From assembly GCA_017302755.1 (NCBI GenBank), contig JAFLCR010000130.1:1-6649 (forward strand): a stretch of 6,649 bases of DNA. Reading direction: 5' to 3'. The translations under genes were made by a program, and so were the position numbers. This stretch comes from Alphaproteobacteria bacterium. GTDB taxonomy: Bacteria > Pseudomonadota > Alphaproteobacteria > Rickettsiales > JAFLCR01. The notes under the pieces are model-generated. The model was given only the letters and a program-made list of their open reading frames with translations. It was not told where the DNA came from and did no database searches. This document shows, piece after piece, positions 1-6,649 of this stretch. How positions within the stretch are numbered: the stretch's first letter is position 1; every line of letters begins with the position of its first letter.

Positions 1-2407
<2,407 letters not shown>

Positions 2408-2432
2408 AGCAGTTTAATTACATATAACAATC

Positions 2433-3284
2433 ATGAAAAGAGTTAACACATTCTACTTTTATCATTTGGGAGAAGTAATTCAGCCCCTAACAGAATTTGA
2501 CTCCGAAACTCTCTTCAATTGGAAGGCTGTCAGCGCAGTACTTTCAGCTAAAATAGAACTTTCTAAATTTCTCCAGAAAGAAGTAATACCCTTTCGGATG
2601 TCCATGACTTCCGCCAAAACTTTGCTCGATCTTATAAAAAGCATTGTGCCGGATAATATTAATCTTTTCAGTGCTGACGGAGAGAAGGCTGTAAACAACT
2701 TACCTTTGGGATACAAAAGCTATTACATTGGGAACGCTGCAAAGGAATTTAAAACAGTACTGTCTGCTGAATTAGAAAGTACAGATACGTACTTCGTTTC
2801 AAGAAAAAGTATCTTCGATACCACTGATCTAATTTCTTCATCCACTAATGTTTTCCCAGAAAACATTAGAGCTAAGCTGCCTTCTGAAACAATTACTGAC
2901 TTTCAAGAAGCGGGAAGATGCTTAGCATTTGAGTTATCAACTGCTTGCGGATTTCATCTTGTGCGCGCAATTGAGTCGGTAATACATAAATATTATGAGC
3001 ACATCACTAGCGGTCAGAAACTACAGCTCAAACCTTCCGAAAGAAATTGGGGTAGCTATATAAAGAAGCTGCAAGATGCAAATGCAGACGCAAGTGTTCT
3101 ATCTGTCTTAGACCATATTCGTTCTCTTCACCGCAATCCTCTAATGCATCCAGATGATGTGCTTACATCAGATGAAGCATTGTCGTTATGGGGAATCGTT
3201 CAAAGCGCAATAATCGCTATGTATAAGAAAATGGAGACAAAGGTAGTCAATTTACCATTACCTCAAAAGAAAACCTCTCCATAA
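2433..3284 (+). CDS. AT-rich HEPN-domain protein, putative RNase, function unknown
   Basis: I do not recognise a named gene. The 283-residue product is soluble, with no signal peptide or membrane segment. Residues 1-150 look mainly helical and match nothing I know. Residues 155-270 read as a HEPN domain: a helix with DFQEAGRCLAFELSTACGF then HLVRAIE (156-181), a Trp-containing helix (GSYIKKL, about 206-213), then the loop R234-N235-P-L-M-H239, the R-(N)-x3-H active-site signature of HEPN ribonucleases, and a last helix (about 246-266). From memory, the pattern eAG.Cla...taavFHlmR..E followed by RN..mH is typical of a widespread set of uncharacterised HEPN proteins, some found near defence or toxin loci. 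G+C is about 40% against 60-65% on both sides, with A/T-ending codons and no clear Shine-Dalgarno, so recent transfer is likely. It starts 25 bases behind nrdJ and may depend on nrdJ read-through. No MNT-type antitoxin partner adjoins it. RNase activity and any defence role are inference. Confidence 0.75.
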   Translation: MKRVNTFYFYHLGEVIQPLTEFDSETLFNWKAVSAVLSAKIELSKFLQKEVIPFRMSMTSAKTLLDLIKSIVPDNINLFSADGEKAVNNLPLGYKSYYIGNAAKEFKTVLSAELESTDTYFVSRKSIFDTTDLISSSTNVFPENIRAKLPSETITDFQEAGRCLAFELSTACGFHLVRAIESVIHKYYEHITSGQKLQLKPSERNWGSYIKKLQDANADASVLSVLDHIRSLHRNPLMHPDDVLTSDEALSLWGIVQSAIIAMYKKMETKVVNLPLPQKKTSP

Positions 3285-3291
3285 ACGCATC

Positions 3292-4281
3292 TCACTTCGC
3301 CAGCGCGAAGCACGCCAGCCACAATAGCCCCTGCATCAAACACCCGATCCAGAACATCCAGAACGCGCGGCGAACATGGGCAGGGGTTACTTTCGCCGTC
3401 CCCTCGCCTACCCAGGGTTCGGGCAGGAGAAGCTGCTTGCGGCGTCGCGTGCCGCCTAGCGTCACGTCGAGCGCGCCGGCCATGGTGGCGAGCGGTAGGA
3501 TACGCAGGAAGGTGGAAAGCCCCTTGGTCTGCGCCATTGTAAAACTGCGCGCGGCGCGCAGCGGCGAGGTGCCGGGGGCGAAAGCGGCGGCCAGCATCAG
3601 GAGCACCGCGCCGAGCGCGGCGGGAGCAGCGAGCAAGGCAGCGGGGATCATCCGCGCGCCATCACCGAAGGGGCCGGGAGATTGTACGCCTAATACCTGC
3701 CACAGCAGATGCGCCACGCGCATCGTGAGCGCGCCAGCCAGGCCGAACCAGGCATAACCGAACGCGACGGGCACGATCACGGCGCAGAAATATTCACCTA
3801 GATGCTCGATGCCCGCGCGGCCCAGGCCGTAGCGGTCGAGCGATTCCACGTCGCGCTGCGCGATGCTCGCCAGGGCGTGCGAGGTGACGGGCACTTTCTC
3901 GCCGCGCATTTTTTTTGCAAGGAACGACGCCTGTTCGGCGATTTTCCGCTGCGGCAGCATAAGCGCGAGCAGCAGCGCCTCACCGATGAAGCCGTAAGGC
4001 GCGAGAAAGAAGAGGCGGTGGATCACCGCGCCCGTCACGGCAGCGGCAATCAGCGCGAACAGCACCAGCAGCAGGCCGCGCAGATAGCGCGTCACCACCG
4101 AGCGGCGCGAACGGTTGAGTTTGCGCTCCGCCTTGCGGATGAACAGGCGCATGGCATGCGCGGGGCCGAGCAGGCCCAGGCGGTGGTGCAGGCGCAAGGG
4201 GCCGCCGACGATCGCGTTGGCGAGCAGCGCGGTGAGCAGCAGCAGCAGGCGGTTCGCGGCGGGCAGGAAGAGAGACAGCAT
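3292..4281 (-). CDS. CobD/CbiB-superfamily integral membrane protein, divergent, probably not a standard adenosylcobinamide-phosphate synthase
   Basis: CobD/CbiB enzymes attach the aminopropanol arm to adenosylcobyric acid in late cobalamin synthesis, at the inner membrane. This 329-residue protein has the family length and order: an N-terminal segment with a GGP and an LNR motif (20-58), hydrophobic segments at about 66-95, 97-109, 165-185, 211-235 and 305-328, a cytosolic stretch QRDVESLDRYGLGRAGIE (142-159), and a C-terminal MAGALDVTLGG (267-277) followed by PWVGEG (289-294). Against the family pattern as I remember it, several signature positions differ: ENxxDG reads EYFCAV (163-168), NTLDSMVG reads HLLWQVLG (191-198), and DDxxNxIPAR reads GDGARMIPAA (206-215). 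Membership is therefore well supported but catalysis is doubtful; it could be a paralogue with a different role, as AmpE is. The start is supported by GGAG (4287-4290) 5 bases upstream. It converges on the HEPN gene with 7 bases between stop codons. Its base composition is that of the host. Confidence 0.78.
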   Translation of the reverse strand: MLSLFLPAANRLLLLLTALLANAIVGGPLRLHHRLGLLGPAHAMRLFIRKAERKLNRSRRSVVTRYLRGLLLVLFALIAAAVTGAVIHRLFFLAPYGFIGEALLLALMLPQRKIAEQASFLAKKMRGEKVPVTSHALASIAQRDVESLDRYGLGRAGIEHLGEYFCAVIVPVAFGYAWFGLAGALTMRVAHLLWQVLGVQSPGPFGDGARMIPAALLAAPAALGAVLLMLAAAFAPGTSPLRAARSFTMAQTKGLSTFLRILPLATMAGALDVTLGGTRRRKQLLLPEPWVGEGTAKVTPAHVRRAFWMFWIGCLMQGLLWLACFALAK

Positions 4282-4343
4282 AGCGGCTCCGCTTGGGTAT
4301 GCGGGGAGCGTATAGGAGTTTGTTTAAGAAAGTAATAGGTTGA

Positions 4344-4458
4344 GCGGCTTCGCCGCATGTTCTTCCTGGATTGTCGATGCCTTCTTCTTTTTTTGAGGAA
4401 TCGTCTCCCCTCGCTACGCTCCGGGTCCGGATACATGCCACGCGGCATGTTCCAGGAT
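4344..4458. repeat. Two related copies of a short motif, each fused to a small hairpin, in the gene-free spacer
   Basis: The 223-base spacer 4282-4504 has no credible ORF. It carries GCCGCATGTTCTTCCTGGAT at 4352-4371 and the related GCGGCATGTTCCAGGAT at 4442-4458. On their left sides both run into an inverted repeat: GCGGC-ttc-GCCGC at 4344-4356 and CATGCC-acgc-GGCATG at 4434-4449. The copies share GCATGTTC exactly and differ by a 3-base insertion and one change in the C[AT]GGAT end. Between them lie a pyrimidine-rich stretch with a 7-T run and the CCGG-gt-CCGG at 4421-4430. This may be a degenerate intergenic repeat of the REP type, or chance in GC-rich DNA. Whether it recurs in the genome cannot be seen here. 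Confidence 0.3.
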
Positions 4459-4465
4459 GAAGGTG

Positions 4466-4488
4466 TTGCTAAGGCTTGCCTTCAGCAA
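4466..4488 (-). terminator. Stem-loop behind the lipoprotein pair; possible terminator or transcript-stabilising hairpin
   Basis: TTGCTAAGGC and GCCTT-c-AGCAA form a 10-base-pair stem with a single bulged base and a tight TT loop. It lies 16 bases past the stop codon of the second OmpA-like lipoprotein, where a terminator for the - strand operon would be expected. No run of U follows on the - strand (the next bases read CACCTTCATCC), so it is not a textbook intrinsic terminator. It may instead protect the 3' end or work with Rho. Confidence 0.35.
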
Positions 4489-4504
4489 GACAAGGCCAAC
4501 TCCG

Positions 4505-5362
4505 TCAGTTGGTCAGGAAGATCTCCACGCGGCGATTTTTGGCTTCCTTCACACCATCGGCGGTCGGCACCTTGGGGTCAGACTCGCCGAAGGCAAAGGT
4601 CGTGATCGCTTTTTCCGCCAAACCTTTTTTCACCAGTGAGCCTTTCACTGCATCCGCCCGCTTCTGCGAAAGCGCCAGGTTGTGCATCGCCTTGCCGGAG
4701 CGGTCGGTATGGCCGTTCAAGATGACCTCGTAATCTCTGGTGTTCTTGAGATCTTCCACCACGGTAAGCACGATGCGCTCAGCATCCTGATCCAGCTTCG
4801 CGCTGTTGAGCCCGAAGAAGATGATATACGAGGTGTTGGCAGGCGCCGGTGCCGCTTCCGCCGCGGGCATGGGAGCTTCCACGGTCGGCATGGCGGGCTT
4901 CAGCGCTTCCACGGCGGCGTAGAATTCCTGTTTCAGCCGCTCGACCTTCGCGACGTCCCACCCGTATTTCTGGGTCACCAGCCATTGCTCATAAAGAAGC
5001 TGGGCATGGACAGCCTGCTCGATTTTCCCGGCCTTCACTTCAGGCGTCAGCCGCTCCATCAGCGTCTCGCGGGCCTTGACGAGTTCGGGAAGAAACACCT
5101 CGGCGATGTTCCAGCTCGTCGGGTCCTCGACCGGCGTATCCTTGCCGTAAGCAGCGTTCAGGCCCTTCTCGGCAAAAAGCTGGGAGTGCTGCCAGTCACA
5201 CGCCCTGGCGCGTTCTTCCGAATAGCTGAGATAGGCCCGCGACAGCGCCGCGTCATAGGCCGAGCCGGAAGGCGCGGTGTCACGCAGCTCGCGCAGCTTG
5301 CCGCCATCGGCGCAGCCGACAAGGAAAAACAGCGTGAGGGCAAGGGTCGTCCATTTATTCAT
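4505..5362 (-). CDS. OmpA-family peptidoglycan-binding lipoprotein, second gene of a tandem pair
   Basis: This is a predicted 285-residue outer-membrane lipoprotein that should bind peptidoglycan non-covalently. The signal peptide MNKWTTLALTLFFLVGC ends in a lipobox (LVGC, Cys17) with no Asp at +2 (Ala instead), which fits outer-membrane sorting. Residues 35-155 are a helical domain shared with the upstream neighbour (FAEKGLNAAYG at 63-73, A..LLYEQW at 120-127, F at 148). A Pro/Ala-rich linker follows (157-175), then an OmpA C-terminal domain (178-284) with the peptidoglycan-binding NGHTDRSG (216-223, Asp220) and NRRVEI (276-281). I chose the Met at 5362 over an in-frame Met 22 codons upstream because it gives a perfect lipoprotein signal and has AGGAG 6 bases before it. 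The start overlaps the end of the upstream paralogue by 8 bases (ATGAATAA), implying translational coupling. The two cysteines of the paralogue's conserved domain are missing here, while a different one (Cys55) is present. Confidence 0.93.
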   Translation of the reverse strand: MNKWTTLALTLFFLVGCADGGKLRELRDTAPSGSAYDAALSRAYLSYSEERARACDWQHSQLFAEKGLNAAYGKDTPVEDPTSWNIAEVFLPELVKARETLMERLTPEVKAGKIEQAVHAQLLYEQWLVTQKYGWDVAKVERLKQEFYAAVEALKPAMPTVEAPMPAAEAAPAPANTSYIIFFGLNSAKLDQDAERIVLTVVEDLKNTRDYEVILNGHTDRSGKAMHNLALSQKRADAVKGSLVKKGLAEKAITTFAFGESDPKVPTADGVKEAKNRRVEIFLTN

Positions 5363-6284
5363 GGCTGGCTCCTGTAGTGGCTGGGGTCGCGGGGGTGGGA
5401 TGCGGCACGGAAGAAGGCGCGGGAACATGCTGCACGTCGATCTCCACGCGGCGGTTCTTTTCCTCGCGCTGGCCGTCGGGCGTGGGCACGACGGGCTGCG
5501 TATCGCCGGCGCCGCGCGTGGCGATCTTCCCGCCCGGCACGCCGAGGCGCATCATCTCCGCCTTCACGGCCTGGGCGCGCACTTCGGAAAGCGCGTGATT
5601 ATAGTCGCGGTTGGTGCCGGAACGGTCGGTGTGGCCGGTCAGTTGCACGAAATAATCGCCAACCTTGCCGAGCGCCGACACCACGCCCGCCACGGTGCGT
5701 TTTGCGTCATCCTTAAGAGTGGAGAGGTCATAGTCGAAATAAATGGTATGGCGCTCCATCAGGCGTTCCTGTTGCGCGGGCGTAGCCTGCGGCGCGACGG
5801 CGCCAGCCAGTTTCTGGCGCAGATTGGCGAGCATGACGGTGAATTCCTCCTTGCAGGAATAGCCGCCCACCTCCCGCGACGAGACCTGCTGCGCCCAGCA
5901 GTCGAACAGGAAAATCAGATGCGCCGTACGGCCGGGATAGAGGCGGATCGTCTCCGCGTTCAGCAGCGCGAGCACGTCGGCGCGCGCCTGGGTCAAGGCC
6001 GCGCCGTCGGCTTCAGAAACCGGCCAGCGGCTGAGCGTATCCGGCAGCTTGGCCTGGCCCCGTGCCGCCGCCAGCCCTTTGGCGGCGAAATATTCGGAAT
6101 CCGTCCAGTTGTTTCTGGACGCGAGATGCTCGGCGAAGCTTCGGTAATCGGCGGCAAGGCGAGCCTGGAAGCCGTCCTGCGGCAGGGGAGTGGAACGCAG
6201 GGTGTCAAGGCTGGTGCAGGCGGACAATCCCAGAGCGAGTAAAAACGCCAAAGCCAGGGCGCCGCGATGTTGCGTTCCGGTCAT
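5355..6284 (-). CDS. OmpA-family peptidoglycan-binding lipoprotein, first gene of a tandem pair
   Basis: This predicted 309-residue lipoprotein likely tethers the outer membrane to the cell wall. The signal peptide (1-22, hydrophobic core ALALAFLLALGL) ends in the lipobox LSAC with Cys23. Residues 38-160 form a helical domain with ADYRSFAEHLASRNNW, YFAAKGLAAARG (65-76), FDCW (127-130) and YSCKEEF (142-148). I recall this arrangement from OmpA lipoproteins of alphaproteobacteria, and its two cysteines (129 and 144) could form a disulfide. The OmpA domain spans about 178-285, with YFDYD (182-186), TGHTDRSGTNRDYN (216-229, Asp220) and NRRVEI (277-282). A Pro/Ala/Thr-rich tail (287-309) follows. 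Longer in-frame starts (6407, 6347) exist but would place about 21-41 charged residues before the signal peptide. The chosen start has only a weak purine-rich GGGACGGG about 8 bases upstream. It diverges from ndk and heads a two-gene operon. Confidence 0.92.
   Translation of the reverse strand: MTGTQHRGALALAFLLALGLSACTSLDTLRSTPLPQDGFQARLAADYRSFAEHLASRNNWTDSEYFAAKGLAAARGQAKLPDTLSRWPVSEADGAALTQARADVLALLNAETIRLYPGRTAHLIFLFDCWAQQVSSREVGGYSCKEEFTVMLANLRQKLAGAVAPQATPAQQERLMERHTIYFDYDLSTLKDDAKRTVAGVVSALGKVGDYFVQLTGHTDRSGTNRDYNHALSEVRAQAVKAEMMRLGVPGGKIATRGAGDTQPVVPTPDGQREEKNRRVEIDVQHVPAPSSVPHPTPATPATTGASHE
5369..5373 (-). promoter_or_regulatory. Ribosome binding site of the second OmpA-like lipoprotein
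   Basis: AGGAG on the - strand sits 6 bases before the ATG at 5362. It lies inside the coding end of the upstream paralogue and decides the start of the downstream gene in favour of the lipoprotein signal sequence. Confidence 0.8.
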
Positions 6285-6311
6285 GAAAAAAGCCCGTCCC
6301 TTGATACCTTT

Positions 6312-6347
6312 ATGCGTCTCAGGCGCAAAAAGCTTGCGCTCACGCAT
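6312..6347. other. Nested inverted repeat in the divergent spacer (leader of the lipoprotein operon)
   Basis: Outer arms ATGCGT (6312-6317) and ACGCAT (6342-6347) enclose inner arms GCGCAA (6323-6328) and TTGCGC (6334-6339) around a 5-base loop. If transcription of the lipoprotein operon starts near 6363, this stem lies in its 5' leader, 28 bases before the start codon. No U-run follows on either strand, so it is not an intrinsic terminator. It could be an RNA structure controlling translation or stability, or a protein-binding site. Confidence 0.35.
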
Positions 6348-6369
6348 AAAATTACTACTCTGCGCCCAC

Positions 6370-6398
6370 TTTGTACCCCGAGTGCAAAGTTTTTGCAA
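6370..6398 (-). promoter_or_regulatory. Candidate sigma-70-type promoter for the lipoprotein operon
   Basis: On the - strand TTGCAA (6393-6398) and TACAAA (6370-6375) are separated by exactly 17 bases; each matches four of six consensus positions. The position, about 80 bases before the predicted lipoprotein start, suits a promoter diverging from ndk. Moderate matches like these occur by chance, so this is a candidate only. Confidence 0.35.
6383..6397. promoter_or_regulatory. Inverted repeat TGCAAA-N3-TTTGCA, possible operator
   Basis: Perfect 6-base arms (6383-6388 and 6392-6397) flank GTT. The repeat covers most of the -35 box of the candidate - strand promoter and lies 21 bases before the ndk start, so a bound regulator could affect both divergent genes. 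No regulator gene is in the window, and the same bases could also form a small RNA hairpin. Confidence 0.3.
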
Positions 6399-6407
6399 CG
6401 CCCGCAC

Positions 6408-6411
6408 GGAG
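6408..6411 (+). promoter_or_regulatory. Ribosome binding site of ndk
   Basis: GGAG is followed by seven T residues and then the ATG at 6419. The 7-base spacing is optimal and the all-T spacer should be unstructured, which fits efficient translation of a housekeeping gene. Confidence 0.8.
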
Positions 6412-6418
6412 TTTTTTT

Positions 6419-6649
6419 ATGGCCCTGGAACGCACCTTCTCGATCCTGAAGCCGGATGCCACTGCCCGCAACCTCACCGGTAAGATCAACGCGCTGATCG
6501 AAGCTTCCGGCCTGCGCATCATCGCTCAGAAACGTCTGCGCCTCACGCGCAACCAGGCGGAAGGTTTTTATGCCGTGCACAAGGAACGCCCCTTCTTCGG
6601 CGAACTCGTGGACTACATGATCTCCGGCCCCGTGGTTGTGCAGATCCTC
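6419..6649 (+). CDS. ndk: Nucleoside diphosphate kinase, 3' truncated by window edge
   Basis: Ndk transfers the gamma phosphate of ATP to NDPs and dNDPs through a phosphohistidine, balancing the cytoplasmic NTP and dNTP pools. Only the first 77 of about 140 codons are present. They start with the family signature ALERTFSILKPDA (2-14, including the nucleotide-binding Lys11). The conserved GKINALIEASGLRIIAQK follows (21-38), then FYAVHKERPFF (50-60, with Tyr51, His54 and Phe60) and LVDYMISGPVV (63-73). The catalytic His in the NxxHGSD motif lies beyond the window. The ATG is fixed by the GGAG seven bases upstream and by the standard N-terminus. It diverges from the OmpA-like lipoprotein operon. 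Its product step follows the ribonucleotide reductase at the other end of the window, though the two genes are about 4 kb apart and not in one operon. Confidence 0.97.
   Translation, partial: MALERTFSILKPDATARNLTGKINALIEASGLRIIAQKRLRLTRNQAEGFYAVHKERPFFGELVDYMISGPVVVQIL

Noticed and set aside
2423..2428. TATAAC as a -10 box for the HEPN gene
   Set aside because: It lies only 4 bases before the ATG and has no convincing -35 partner, so it would require a leaderless or internally started transcript; AT-rich DNA gives such hexamers by chance.
3295..3310. CTTCGC-cagc-GCGAAG as a terminator between the converging genes
   Set aside because: It is inside the last codons of the CobD-like gene and lacks a T-run on either strand; it may be a by-product of Ala/Lys codons.
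3909..3916. Run of eight T (Lys-Lys-Met codons on the - strand) as a frameshift or phase-variation site
   Set aside because: The frame is intact on both sides and one homopolymer in a GC-rich gene is weak evidence.
4357..4605. Short + strand ORFs in and beyond the spacer 4282-4504
   Set aside because: They overlap the hairpins and the end of the lipoprotein gene, and their products look like translated repeats rather than proteins.
5363..5428. Longer N-terminus for the second lipoprotein, starting at 5428
   Set aside because: It would put 22 Pro/Arg-rich residues before a perfect lipoprotein signal and ignore the AGGAG placed for the start at 5362.
4682..6242. Long + strand open frames (4682-5377 and 5277-6242) opposite the lipoproteins
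   Set aside because: Both are antisense shadows of clear lipoprotein genes, with His/Arg-rich low-complexity products and no ribosome binding site that I can see.

Overview
The window is GC-rich chromosomal DNA (roughly 60-65% G+C by eye), probably from an alphaproteobacterium. The evidence is a long B12-dependent ribonucleotide reductase with a TSCPD domain and cysteine-rich tail, and two OmpA-family lipoproteins whose N-terminal domain (pattern FAAKGL.AA.G ... FDCW..Q ... C..EF) I associate with alphaproteobacteria. I cannot name the genus. There are six protein genes and no RNA gene, CRISPR array or recognisable insertion sequence.

Left part (1-4281). The C-terminal two thirds of nrdJ, a class II adenosylcobalamin-dependent ribonucleotide reductase, runs off the left edge on the + strand. 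It is followed after 25 bases by a strikingly AT-rich (about 40% G+C) + strand gene. Its product ends in a HEPN-type domain with a canonical R-N-x3-H RNase motif. That gene converges, with only 7 bases between stop codons, on a - strand gene for an integral membrane protein of the CobD/CbiB (adenosylcobinamide-phosphate synthase) superfamily. The membrane protein keeps the family framework but seems to have lost most of the residues conserved in the enzymes. The simplest reading is that the HEPN gene was inserted between the converging 3' ends of nrdJ and the CobD-like gene.

Middle (4282-4504). This 223-base spacer has no credible gene. It holds two related copies of a short motif, each joined to a small hairpin, and a strong stem-loop just behind the lipoprotein operon.

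Right part (4505-6649). Two - strand paralogous OmpA-like lipoproteins form a translationally coupled pair (8-base overlap), probably anchoring the outer membrane to peptidoglycan. They diverge from ndk (nucleoside diphosphate kinase, + strand, cut by the right edge). The 134-base divergent spacer holds a candidate - strand promoter and two inverted repeats, one of them overlapping the promoter's -35 box.

How the genes fit together. NrdJ makes deoxyribonucleotides and Ndk raises dNDPs to dNTPs, so both window edges serve dNTP supply. The CobD-like protein recalls the synthesis of NrdJ's cofactor, but its residue losses make a direct enzymatic role doubtful. The lipoproteins are envelope genes. 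The HEPN gene is the foreign-looking element and the best candidate for something undescribed.
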